Shown: positions 8,249-15,318 of the stretch, in pieces
How the letters are laid out: every line of letters begins with the position of its first letter
How positions within the stretch are numbered: the first letter of the stretch is position 1
Assembly: GCA_013334525.1 (NCBI GenBank)
Contig: JAAXXK010000023.1
Location: 1-39,256 of the forward strand
Length of the DNA: 39,256 nucleotides
Direction of reading: 5' to 3'
Source of the DNA: Chlorobiaceae bacterium
GTDB taxonomy: Bacteria > Bacteroidota > Chlorobiia > Chlorobiales > Chlorobiaceae
The notes under the pieces: generated by a model
Databases searched by the model: none
What the model was told of the DNA's origin: nothing
What the model saw: the letters and a program-made list of their open reading frames with translations, nothing else
Position numbers and translations under genes: made by a program

Positions 8249-8794
8249 TCAAACCTGTCCGCTCACAAGCGTTTTCCTGAGCAACTGAAGCTGATGGCTT
8301 ACGCTGCCGTCAAGAATAGTGTCCCCGATTTTAACGGTAACACCGCCAATCAGTGATTCATCGAGCGACATCGTTGCGCGGATCTTTTTCCCGGTACGGA
8401 CTGAAAGACCGTTAACCAGATCCCTTGCCTGCTCTTCGTTGAGCTTGACTGCGCTTTTAACGTCAGCATTGACGACGCCGTTCTTCTCGTCGAGCAATGT
8501 GGCAAACTCGCTGATGACCTCAGAAAGCAGGCCTGCACGTTTCTTGTGTGCAAGGAGCTTGACGAATGTCATTGTCTTGTCACAGATATCGTTGCTGAAT
8601 ATCTCTTCGAGAATTCGTGATTTTCTGTCACCCTTGACAAGCGGGCTTCTGAGCGCCAGAATCAGATCGTGGTTCTGGTGGAGCACTTCCTTTATCTTCT
8701 GCAGATCCTCAGTAACCCTCTCCAGAAAATTACCATCTACTGCCACATCGAGCAATGCCGAGGCGTATCGACGGCTTGCAATTGCACTTGACAT
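8249..8794 (-). CDS. atpH: ATP synthase F1 delta subunit
   Basis: A 181-residue soluble subunit of the F1 stalk (OSCP family) that ties the alpha3beta3 head to the b-subunits of Fo. The N-terminal helical domain starts SAIASRRYASALLDVA (about 3-18), and the C-terminal segment has GLSVRTGKKIRATMSLDESLIGGVTVKIGD-type family features (about 128-157), especially the late DESLIGG-V-V-IGD pattern. Normal length. It follows atpF by 16 bases and is the last gene of the operon; a terminator follows, so F1 alpha and gamma are not next to it as they are in many bacteria. Confidence 0.93.
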   Translation of the reverse strand: MSSAIASRRYASALLDVAVDGNFLERVTEDLQKIKEVLHQNHDLILALRSPLVKGDRKSRILEEIFSNDICDKTMTFVKLLAHKKRAGLLSEVISEFATLLDEKNGVVNADVKSAVKLNEEQARDLVNGLSVRTGKKIRATMSLDESLIGGVTVKIGDTILDGSVSHQLQLLRKTLVSGQV

Positions 8795-8810
8795 AGTTCC
8801 GGAGTTTTTA

Positions 8811-9338
8811 TCAGTTACGCGTAGCGGACATTTCCCTGATCATTTCGTTGACCACAGCCGCCTGCTTTTCAGCATCGAGCGTAGCCCTTATAATTTTTTC
8901 AGCACCCTTGACCGCCATATCGGCGACTTCATTCCTGAGCACATCAAGTGCACGGCGCTTTTCCTGTTCGATTTCATCCTTGGCTGCGGCGATCATCTTC
9001 TGAGATTCAACCTGAGCCTTTTCGGTAAGCTCGGAACGTACCTTATCGGCAAATTCGCGACCTTCCCTGATAATTTTTTCTGATTCTGAATCAGCTTTGG
9101 CCAGCAATTCCCTGTTTTTCTTCAGGATCGCCTCAGCCTCATCCTTGGCGGAGTGCGCACGGTCAATGGCAGACTGAATGCCTTTCGACCTCTCCTCAAG
9201 CATCGAAACTATCGGTCCCCATGCGATCTTCTTGAGGATAAGAAGAACGATCAGGAAGGTGAGAGCCGTCCAGAATATGAGACCCGGATTCGGATTGAGA
9301 AGCCCGCCTTCGAGCAGAATGATCCCTGACGTAAGCAT
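8811..9338 (-). CDS. atpF: ATP synthase Fo b subunit
   Basis: A 175-residue peripheral stalk subunit: one N-terminal membrane helix (about 18-38, [21 protein letters not shown]) followed by a long charged coiled coil rich in Glu, Lys, Ala and Arg (about 44-165) that dimerises and reaches up to delta. Only one b-type gene is present, so the stalk is probably a homodimer. It lies between atpE, from which it is separated by a terminator-like hairpin, and atpH. Confidence 0.95.
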   Translation of the reverse strand: MLTSGIILLEGGLLNPNPGLIFWTALTFLIVLLILKKIAWGPIVSMLEERSKGIQSAIDRAHSAKDEAEAILKKNRELLAKADSESEKIIREGREFADKVRSELTEKAQVESQKMIAAAKDEIEQEKRRALDVLRNEVADMAVKGAEKIIRATLDAEKQAAVVNEMIREMSATRN

Positions 9339-9360
9339 GAACGCAGTCCTTTAACGTTTG

Positions 9361-9399
9361 AAAAAAACCGTCTGCAGTTTCCTGTAGATTCTGCAGACG
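9361..9399 (-). terminator. Terminator-like hairpin between atpE and atpF (possible attenuator)
   Basis: CCGTCTGCAG (9367-9376) and CTGCAGACGG (9390-9399) form a perfect 10-bp GC-rich stem with a 13-base loop. On the minus strand, the direction of the operon, it is followed at once by six T. This is the form of a rho-independent terminator placed inside the operon, 22 bases after atpE. It may end part of the transcripts or protect the 3' end of an atpE message, letting the c subunit be made in excess over b and delta. Confidence 0.8.
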
Positions 9400-9421
9400 G
9401 ATTAAGCTATGGCATGAAGCA

Positions 9422-9643
9422 TTACTTCAGGGCAAGAAGAACGCAGATAACCTCACCGAACAGAGCAACACCCTCGATAAGAGCTGCTGCAATGATCATC
9501 GTGGTACGGATGTCTGACGTAGCTTCAGGCTGACGGGCAGTGCCTTCTGCTGCAGAAGCAGCGGCATTTCCAATACCAATACCTGCACCGATTGCTGCCA
9601 GACCGGCGCCGATGCCAGCACCTAAATAACCCAAACCTTCCAT
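9422..9643 (-). CDS. atpE: ATP synthase Fo c subunit
   Basis: A 73-residue two-helix proteolipid forming the rotor ring. Helix 1 (about 5-32) is a glycine-rich GxGxGxG-type helix (GAGIGAGLAAIGAGIGIGNA), the polar loop is RQPE (37-40), and helix 2 (about 47-71) holds the ion-binding Glu57 in ALIEGVA, found by aligning RQPEA with plant c subunits. A second acid, Glu64, also lies in helix 2. AGGAGGC-like sequence (GGAGGC) lies before the ATG. A 127-base leader with a small hairpin precedes it and a terminator-like hairpin follows, so expression is probably set separately from its neighbours. Confidence 0.96.
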   Translation of the reverse strand: MEGLGYLGAGIGAGLAAIGAGIGIGNAAASAAEGTARQPEATSDIRTTMIIAAALIEGVALFGEVICVLLALK

Positions 9644-9681
9644 CTTTGAATTGCCTCCGTTTATGTTTGTATAAAGTGAAT

Positions 9682-9696
9682 GCTACCTTTTGTAGC
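9682..9696 (-). repeat. Small hairpin in the atpB-atpE spacer
   Basis: GCTAC/GTAGC (9682-9686, 9692-9696) with a 5-base loop, 39 bases before the atpE start in an otherwise AT-rich spacer. No T tail follows. It could be an RNA processing or translation-enhancing element, but the stem is short. Confidence 0.35.
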
Positions 9697-9770
9697 CGTT
9701 CTGAAAAATCGATAAAAAATAAACTTAAAGATACGATTTCTTTTTCAAAAACCCGACCCCGGCGCCAATC

Positions 9771-10805
9771 TCAATGATGTGCACCTTCAACCGCATGTTC
9801 CTCTCCGCCCTCATGCTGAGTAGCAAGCCCGATGAACAGCGCAGACAGCATGGTGAACACGAACGCCTGAAGGAAAGCCACGAACAGCTCAAGCAGGTAG
9901 ATGAAAATCGCAAAAGGAATCGATACTGCCACCGCCACGATGTAGCTCTTCAGGATGAAGGCGATGAAAAACAGGCTGAGAATGATGATATGTCCGGCCG
10001 TCATGTTGGCGAAAAGTCGGATGGTCAGTGCAAATGGCTTGGTGAACTGGCCCAGCACTTCGATCGGCACCATGATGATCCAGAGGGACCAGTGCGTTCC
10101 TGCTGTGAGGTGCTGAAGGTAACCCTTGAGACCGTGGGCCTTGAAGGCCGAGACCTGGGTGATCACAAAGGTGAATGCAGCCAGCGTAAGGGTGACATTG
10201 ATGTTGCCTGTCGCCGTTGCGCCATAGGGAATAAGGCCGAGCAGGTTACAGAACAGAATGAAGAAGAAGACCGTCAGCAGATAGGGGAGGTACTTCTCGA
10301 AACCGTGCCCGATGTTGGGCTTGGCCACGTCGTTACTGATAAAATCGACAAGTGACTCAATGACGTTGGCGATGCCTTTTGGTGCCTGTTTGGCGGAGAG
10401 GTTCTTGACGCTGGAACCTGCAATGCCTCCTACGATAAGCAGAAGAACCGAGGCCAGCCAGATCATGACGACATGCTTGGTGATCGAGATGTCATAACCG
10501 CCTACCACAATATGGGGAAGATGAATCGAACCAAAAGGCTCGAATGCGAAGGTGCTGTTGTCGAGAATATGGTGCATGATCAAATCACCGGGCTTCTCCT
10601 CGCCCTCTGCAGCATGAGCGCCCTCTGCAGGTGCGGGCACAGCGGCAGGGGCTGCGACGGTGGCCGGTGCGGCAGGAGCCACAGCGGTTGCAGTCTCACG
10701 GACCGGGGCCTCGTTCTGGCCGCCAACAGCAAAAGCGTGACTGTTCAGGCACAGAAGGACAGGCACGACCAGTGCCAGAATTCTCGAGATCGATGTAATT
10801 CGCAT
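9771..10805 (-). CDS. atpB: ATP synthase Fo a subunit with signal peptide and long N-terminal extension
   Basis: A 344-residue membrane subunit forming the proton half-channels next to the c ring. It opens with a signal-peptide-like segment (about 1-26, basic then hydrophobic, ending HAFA), then an Ala/Pro-rich acidic linker (about 30-72). The membrane domain follows with several helices; the essential arginine is Arg263 in [14 protein letters not shown], and [22 protein letters not shown] (about 303-324) is the conserved last helix. The extension makes it longer than the enterobacterial protein (about 270). The C-terminus is His/Glu-rich. It follows an unassigned membrane protein by 15 bases. 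Confidence 0.95.
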   Translation of the reverse strand: MRITSISRILALVVPVLLCLNSHAFAVGGQNEAPVRETATAVAPAAPATVAAPAAVPAPAEGAHAAEGEEKPGDLIMHHILDNSTFAFEPFGSIHLPHIVVGGYDISITKHVVMIWLASVLLLIVGGIAGSSVKNLSAKQAPKGIANVIESLVDFISNDVAKPNIGHGFEKYLPYLLTVFFFILFCNLLGLIPYGATATGNINVTLTLAAFTFVITQVSAFKAHGLKGYLQHLTAGTHWSLWIIMVPIEVLGQFTKPFALTIRLFANMTAGHIIILSLFFIAFILKSYIVAVAVSIPFAIFIYLLELFVAFLQAFVFTMLSALFIGLATQHEGGEEHAVEGAHH

Positions 10806-10820
10806 AGACTGATTATTCGA

Positions 10821-11216
10821 TTATCCGTTTCTCGCAGCGTTTTTCTTCAGTTGATTCTTCTTCTGATAGCCGAGGATCTCGACGATCAGGTAAATGCAGT
10901 AAAAAGAGATGAATGACACCACAAAATCGATGGACTTCACCAGACCGAGCAGGTTCACGACCAGCACTATCGCCATGATTGCCAGCAGCCTCAGCGTTAC
11001 TCCACCGAAAACCACCAGGGTGAAAATCCGCGATTCCTTGTCAAATGCATACTCAAAGAGCAGGTATCCTATCAGGGCATTGAGTGCGACCATGGTCCAC
11101 GCCGTGAAAACGGACGGAAGATCAATCGGAAATCTGGTATATCCCCAGTAGATGACCCCCCATAAAATGACGGACAAGATAAATAACTTTAAAAGAAAAT
11201 CAAATACAGGCTTCAT
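10821..11216 (-). CDS. Four-helix membrane protein in the atp operon, AtpI-like position
   Basis: A 131-residue, very hydrophobic protein with about four predicted membrane helices (roughly 10-27, 36-57, 65-88 and 93-114) and a basic C-terminus (QKKNQLKKNAARNG). I do not recognise its family with confidence. Its place directly between atpZ and atpB, with 28- and 15-base gaps, is where other bacteria carry atpI (UncI), whose product helps assemble the c ring and supply Mg. The size and four-helix layout fit UncI, so a related role is a reasonable inference from context rather than from a motif. Confidence 0.65.
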   Translation of the reverse strand: MKPVFDFLLKLFILSVILWGVIYWGYTRFPIDLPSVFTAWTMVALNALIGYLLFEYAFDKESRIFTLVVFGGVTLRLLAIMAIVLVVNLLGLVKSIDFVVSFISFYCIYLIVEILGYQKKNQLKKNAARNG

Positions 11217-11244
11217 ATCTCACAGCTCTTTTCGTGATTTCAAC

Positions 11245-11511
11245 TCATTTTGGTTTACCATCGGTCTTTCGGTTTGCCTTGCGAACGGTGTTAAAGAGAA
11301 CCAGGCCCATTCCGAACATGCCGACCATGACTCCGGCCAACATCAACAGCGGTTTTGTCCCAAGCTTCGAATCGGCCCAGACTCCGAGGAAAACGAAAAA
11401 CACGAAGCTTACCGCAATCTGCAGGCCTATGCCGAGATAATCGGAAATCGCCCTTGTCGAACGGCCGAACTGGTCCGCAAATTTATCTTTTTTATCGTCA
11501 TTATCTAACAC
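11245..11511 (-). CDS. atpZ: AtpZ/AtpI-family small membrane protein
   Basis: An 88-residue protein with a charged N-terminus and two membrane helices (about 24-44 and 50-72), with the family pattern GIGLQIAVSFVFFVFLGVWAD followed by a short turn and GVMVGMFGMG. These match the two-helix ATPase gene-1 (AtpZ) family encoded ahead of Fo genes and linked to assembly or Mg/Ca transport for the ATP synthase. I chose the GTG at 11509-11511 because AGGAG stands about 7 bases upstream; a longer frame from a GTG at 11562 has a poorly spaced site and adds 17 residues unlike the family. It follows galE by 65 bases. Confidence 0.8.
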   Translation of the reverse strand: MLDNDDKKDKFADQFGRSTRAISDYLGIGLQIAVSFVFFVFLGVWADSKLGTKPLLMLAGVMVGMFGMGLVLFNTVRKANRKTDGKPK

Positions 11512-11576
11512 GGCCTTCTCCTGTATGATGTTCGGGGCTCGGGAACGTGGCCCGTTTCGCACTCTCCATCAGGGTG

Positions 11577-12566
11577 TCACCACCCTCCCGTTGCATCGAA
11601 CGCCTCGGTGTATACGCGCCATGTGGAGTCGATCAGCGTATCGAGGCTGCTGTGTTCAGGCACCCATCCCAGCAGCTCCCGGGCCTTCGACGATGTCGCA
11701 TACAGACATGGCGGGTCTCCGGCCCTCCTTGGTGCAATCCGGGCTGGAATAGGCCGCCCGGTGATGCGTCGGGCAGCCTCGATCATCTCAAGCACGGTAA
11801 CCCCCACTTCGCTGCCGAGGTTTACGGAGAGGCTCCTGTCGTTGTTCATGACATATTCGAAAGCGGCCACATGGGCGGTTGCAAGATCGTTGACATGAAC
11901 GTAATCCCTTATGCAGGTGCCATCCCTGGTAGGATAGTCATCGCCGAATACAGAAAGCTCCTTCCTGATTCCAAGGGCAGCCTCCATGATGATGGGCAGC
12001 AGGTTCTCCGGTTTGCGTTCGAGCCCTTTGATGCGTCCCTTTACATCGAACCCTGCCGCATTGAAATATCTGACGGCGGCGAATCGAAGCCCTTTGAGCC
12101 TGTCGTACCAATCAAGGATCCGCTCGATTTCGAGCTTGGTGAATCCATAGTAGTTCTCCGGTTCTTTCGGGTGCGCTTCGTCTATGGGCAGATAGGCCGG
12201 GTTACCGAAAATAGCTGCCGATGAAGAGAAAAGGAGGCAACGGACAGCGCTTGCCACCGCCTGGTTGATCACCGATATGGTACCGCAGATATTGTTGACG
12301 GAATAGCTCTCGGGATTCAGCATGGAATCCCCGGCCGCCTTGAGTGCGGCAAGGTGCACGCATCCGTCGAACCCCCTGTTCATGACCTCAGCCAGCTGCT
12401 TTCCATCGTGGATATCGCCCCGAACGAATGCTGCATCGGCAAAAAGGTTCTCTTCCCGTCCTGTCGAAAGGTTATCGAACACCGTGACCTGATAGCCGCG
12501 ATCAAGAAACTCGCGGGCTACGTGGCTGCCGATGTATCCTGCTCCGCCGATAACAAGGATCTTCAT
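11577..12566 (-). CDS. galE: UDP-glucose 4-epimerase
   Basis: A 329-residue short-chain dehydrogenase/reductase of the extended type, interconverting UDP-glucose and UDP-galactose for surface polysaccharides. Seen: the NAD-binding GGAGYIGSH (7-15), the segment FDNLSTG (30-36), HLAA (71-74), the catalytic Ser/Tyr/Lys with FSSSAAIFG (113-121) and YGFTK (Tyr140, Lys144), then YFNAAG and RDYVHVNDLATAH. Length is normal. It is the first gene of the minus-strand run leading into the ATP synthase genes, with no terminator between them, so it may share their transcript. Confidence 0.93.
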   Translation of the reverse strand: MKILVIGGAGYIGSHVAREFLDRGYQVTVFDNLSTGREENLFADAAFVRGDIHDGKQLAEVMNRGFDGCVHLAALKAAGDSMLNPESYSVNNICGTISVINQAVASAVRCLLFSSSAAIFGNPAYLPIDEAHPKEPENYYGFTKLEIERILDWYDRLKGLRFAAVRYFNAAGFDVKGRIKGLERKPENLLPIIMEAALGIRKELSVFGDDYPTRDGTCIRDYVHVNDLATAHVAAFEYVMNNDRSLSVNLGSEVGVTVLEMIEAARRITGRPIPARIAPRRAGDPPCLYATSSKARELLGWVPEHSSLDTLIDSTWRVYTEAFDATGGW

Positions 12567-12830
12567 GGCCTGAAGTTGTTTTATGGTTTTACGTTTAAAA
12601 AGATAACACTTCCAGCCATATTATGGTGCCTGCAAAGCGCCGGCTTGCGGCGCATGGATAATATGTACTATTTTGAGGCGTTACCGGCGCCCGGGTGCAA
12701 TCGGCGATACCGACTCCCTTTTTTTAAATTTCTGCCCCTCGTCACCCTTGTCGGTCAGGCGCCCGATGGCTCCGATAAATACCGGGGCGCATCGAACGCC
12801 CTCTGCAGACAATCGACAACCGAAATCCAC
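12567..12830. other. Divergent intergenic region between galE and the YfiH gene
   Basis: 264 bases without a credible gene. A possible extended -10 (TGtTATCTT, minus strand, 12600-12608) could serve galE, and a GCGCCG/CGGCGC hairpin (12637-12653) sits further upstream. An open frame on the plus strand crosses the region into YfiH, but its product upstream of 12831 is unlike the family and mostly antisense to galE. Confidence 0.5.
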
Positions 12831-13601
12831 ATGATCAGCCATAGCGGGCTTTTTCCACTCTATCCGACCGTTTTCAGTCAGGTTACGGGGCTTGTGGCCC
12901 TTCAGACCACCCGATCAGGTGGCATAAGCTCGCCTCCGTGGGATTCGCTGAACCTCGGGCTGAACACCATGGACGATAGCGGTCGTATCTATGAGAATTA
13001 TCTTCACCTCTGCCGCTTCCTGAACATAAGCGCCGAAGCGATCGTGACATCCGAACAGGTTCATGGAACAAGTATCTGCAGGATAACCGGTCCGGGAAAG
13101 GTCAGCGGTTACGACGGTCTTATCACCGACAGGAAAGGGATCTATATCGGCATTCTTACCGCCGACTGCTACCCGGTGCTGATTCATGACACCAGGACCG
13201 GAGCCTGCGGGGCTGCCCATGCCGGATGGCAGGGCACCGTCGGACGTATTGCATATAAAACTGTACATGCCATGAAGGGGGCTTTCGGAACCCGCCCTGA
13301 AGATTGCCTCGCCTGGGTCGGCACCGGCATTTCAGCGGAGCATTACGAGATCGGCAATGAGGTCGCCAGGCAATTCGATAGCCGCTACCTTACCCCCTCC
13401 CCTGCCGGGAATGGAAAACAGCTGCTCGACCTCTCCGCCGCCAGCAGGGATCAACTCCTCGAGGCAGGCATACCGGCGTTGCAGCTGGAATGCTCCGCAT
13501 TCTGTTCATACAGGGATCGCGAGCAGTTTTTCTCATACCGTCGAGACAACGGCTCGACAGGGCGGATGCTCAGCCTCATCGGGCTCAGGCCTTCTGCCTG
13601 A
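12831..13601 (+). CDS. pgeF: YfiH/PgeF laccase-domain protein (purine nucleoside phosphorylase / peptidoglycan editing)
   Basis: A 256-residue protein of the multicopper-oxidase-like YfiH family. The metal-site residues are present: His78 in EQVHG, Cys113 in TADCYPV and His130 in AAHAGWQG. Also typical are QTTRSGGISSPPWDSLNLG (about 25-43) and the C-terminal YRRD segment. Members cleave adenosine and inosine phosphorolytically, and in E. coli PgeF (YfiH) corrects peptidoglycan precursors carrying L-Ser. The ATG at 12831 fits the family length (about 250) but has no clear ribosome-binding site, so the start is less certain. Its 3' end overlaps by 17 bases a decayed frame on the other strand. 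Confidence 0.88.
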   Translation: MISHSGLFPLYPTVFSQVTGLVALQTTRSGGISSPPWDSLNLGLNTMDDSGRIYENYLHLCRFLNISAEAIVTSEQVHGTSICRITGPGKVSGYDGLITDRKGIYIGILTADCYPVLIHDTRTGACGAAHAGWQGTVGRIAYKTVHAMKGAFGTRPEDCLAWVGTGISAEHYEIGNEVARQFDSRYLTPSPAGNGKQLLDLSAASRDQLLEAGIPALQLECSAFCSYRDREQFFSYRRDNGSTGRMLSLIGLRPSA

Positions 13602-13710
13602 ACTCCCTGACAGCTACAAGCATGGTGCCGGGTTTTGAGGAAAAAGAGAGCAGGGTTTTTCCGAGCTTCTGCTCAAGCGAACGAATCTCTTCGAGCTGCT
13701 CGTGGAGTAA
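13585..13710 (-). pseudogene. Possible 3' remnant of a lost minus-strand gene
   Basis: From 13710 down to a TGA at 13585-13587 the minus strand reads as a coding-like amphipathic sequence (LHEQLEEIRSLEQKLGK, then SFSSKPGTMLVAVREF), with no start codon and an in-frame TAA at 13744-13746. It looks like the tail of a gene whose 5' part has been deleted. The family is not recognised, and a chance open frame is possible. Confidence 0.3.
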
Positions 13711-13926
13711 GTTTCGACAGGCTTGACAACATGGAGAGCCTCCTTACGTTATCCTGATTGGCGTGATTTTTCAACTCGGCTTCACATGGCAACAACAGAT
13801 GATTTGTTTACCTCACTGTTGATTGGTACATGTTTTTGGAATAAATTGGTCGGGCGTAGTAAAGTGCGGCGGGGCCCGCGTTCCGATTGCACATCTGTCA
13901 TAATTTAATAAAGACTTTTATCAACA
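13602..13926. other. 325-base decayed spacer between the YfiH gene and bchU
   Basis: Apart from the possible minus-strand remnant at its left end, I see no gene. Short open frames on the plus strand lack ribosome-binding sites and family resemblance. The right end holds the candidate bchU promoter. A GC-rich partial palindrome around GGGCCC lies at about 13869-13880. Confidence 0.55.
13896..13904 (+). promoter_or_regulatory. bchU: Candidate extended -10 promoter of bchU
   Basis: TGtCATAAT has an extended -10 TG and five of six -10 bases. It would start transcription near 13911, leaving a leader of about 16 bases before the ATG at 13927. No good -35 is seen. The ribosome-binding site is weak (AAAGA). 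Confidence 0.4.
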
Positions 13927-14946
13927 ATGAGCAACAATGACCTCCTGTCGTACTACCATCGGGCAAACGATCTGATTTTCAAGGGCCTTGTCGAGTTCAG
14001 CAGCATGAAGGCAGCCATCGAACTGGACCTTTTCAGTCACCTTGTCGGCGGTCCCAAGGATTCCGGTACGCTTGCCTCTGAAACGGGTTCCGTTCAGCCC
14101 CGTCTCGAAATGCTTCTCGAAACGCTTCGCCAAATGGGCGTTACGACACAGAACGACGGAAAATGGTCACTGACGCCTTTTGCTGATTTCATGTTCGCTC
14201 CTGAGCCGAAAGATTCCAACCTCCATCAGGCCCCCGTTGCAAAAGCAATGACCTTCCTTGCTGATGATTTCTACATGGGTCTGGCTGATGCCATCCGTGG
14301 CAAAAAGAACTTCAAGGGCCAGGTTCCCTATCCTCCGGTCACCCGCGAGGACAACCTCTATTTCGAAGAGATCCACCGCAGCAACGCCCTTTTCGCCATC
14401 AAACTGCTTCTCGAAGAGGCAAAACTTGATGGAGTCAAATCCCTGGTCGACGTCGGCGGCGGCATCGGCGACATCTCTGCTGCCCTTCTCAAAAAATATC
14501 CAGAACTGGACTCGACGATCCTGAACCTGCCCGGTGCCATTGAGCTCGTCAATGAGAATGCCGTTGAAAAAGGGGTTGCCGGTCGCCTGAGAGGTATCGC
14601 GGTCGACATCTACAAAGAGTCATACCCGGAAACCGAAGCGGTCATGTTCTGCAGGATTCTCTACTCCGCAAACGAGCAGCTGAGCACCATCATGTGCAAA
14701 AAGGCTTTCGATGCGCTCAAACCCGGCGGCCGCCTGCTCATCCTCGACATGATCATCGACGATCCGGCAAGCCCGAACTTCGACTACCTGAGCCACTACA
14801 TTCTCGGCGCAGGCATGCCCTTCTCAGTCCTTGGCTTCAAGGAGCAGGCCCGATACAAGGAGATCCTCGAATCCCTCGGATACACGGATGTCACCATGGT
14901 CAGGAAATATGAGCAGCTGCTCGTCCAGGCAGTAAAGCCGGCATAA
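13927..14946 (+). CDS. bchU: Bacteriochlorophyllide C-20 methyltransferase BchU
   Basis: A 339-residue SAM-dependent O-methyltransferase-like enzyme that methylates C-20 of the chlorin ring, the step that turns the BChl d-type pigment pathway into BChl c (or e) for chlorosomes. An N-terminal winged-helix dimerisation domain (about 1-100) precedes a Rossmann SAM domain with DVGGGIGD (175-182). Tyr246 and His290, reported around the substrate site of the Chlorobaculum tepidum enzyme, are both at the same positions. The N-terminus SNNDLLSYYHRANDL closely matches what I recall of that protein. The frame is intact and full length, so the host should make BChl c or e. It is monocistronic, with a strong hairpin after it and spacer debris on both sides. 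Confidence 0.95.
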   Translation: MSNNDLLSYYHRANDLIFKGLVEFSSMKAAIELDLFSHLVGGPKDSGTLASETGSVQPRLEMLLETLRQMGVTTQNDGKWSLTPFADFMFAPEPKDSNLHQAPVAKAMTFLADDFYMGLADAIRGKKNFKGQVPYPPVTREDNLYFEEIHRSNALFAIKLLLEEAKLDGVKSLVDVGGGIGDISAALLKKYPELDSTILNLPGAIELVNENAVEKGVAGRLRGIAVDIYKESYPETEAVMFCRILYSANEQLSTIMCKKAFDALKPGGRLLILDMIIDDPASPNFDYLSHYILGAGMPFSVLGFKEQARYKEILESLGYTDVTMVRKYEQLLVQAVKPA

Positions 14947-14959
14947 GGCACTTCACCGG

Positions 14960-15011
14960 AAATGCAAAAAGTCTGCCTCATTTTTAGATATGAGGCGGAC
15001 TTTTTGCATTT
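14960..15011 (+). terminator. Very stable bidirectional terminator after bchU
   Basis: Arms at 14960-14980 and 14991-15011 form a 21-bp stem with a single T-G wobble around a 10-base loop. The arms contain AAAAAGTC and GACTTTTT, so both strands gain a T-rich 3' side. It lies 13 bases after the bchU stop. Confidence 0.85.
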
Positions 15012-15318
15012 CTAAGCCTGAAGCGGGGTTGTCTCAAAAGTCAAGATGAGAACGCCTTTATCAAGCAGATCACCATTCCGCATCCTTATGGATCCCCTCC
15101 ATTACTGAGCACATAAAACCGTCCAAGCCGGAATCCTCGCCTACGACAAGGTCAACAGGTGGACTGTTGTGTTTTCGCAAGGAGGCGGTGAAAAAGGGAA
15201 TTTTTTGAGCGTAGGGAAATCGAATGGCGGACAGGAATGTCCGCCCTCCGTTGGCCGGCCTTAACATGGATTACCAAAGAGCTACTGATTTACGCTACCA
15301 GGGTTTCCCTTTCCTGAA
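15012..15318. other. Spacer with repeat fragments downstream of bchU
   Basis: About 300 bases with no supported gene. It holds the word GGTTGTCTCAAAAGTC (about 15027-15042), which resembles the outer end of some insertion sequences, and a GGCGGACA/TGTCCGCC palindrome. A 65-codon minus-strand frame (15070-15267) runs through the palindrome and has no family resemblance I can name. It looks like debris of a former mobile or repeat element. Confidence 0.45.
15226..15245. repeat. GGCGGACA inverted repeat
   Basis: GGCGGACA and TGTCCGCC are 8-bp perfect arms with a 4-base loop (GGAA). It is REP-like in form. There is no T tail, so it is not a typical terminator. It is the only copy I noticed in this window. 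Confidence 0.5.

Noticed and set aside
12354-12830. Long N-terminal extension of the YfiH protein
   Set aside because: It is mostly antisense to galE or in the intergenic region, unlike the family, and would make the protein about 160 residues too long.
15027-15042. Complete insertion sequence starting at the TGTCTCAAAAG word
   Set aside because: No matching inverted end, no target duplication and no transposase frame nearby; at most a solitary relic.
15070-15267. 65-codon minus-strand open frame downstream of bchU
   Set aside because: It runs through a palindromic repeat, has no ribosome-binding site and no recognised family; kept only as spacer debris.
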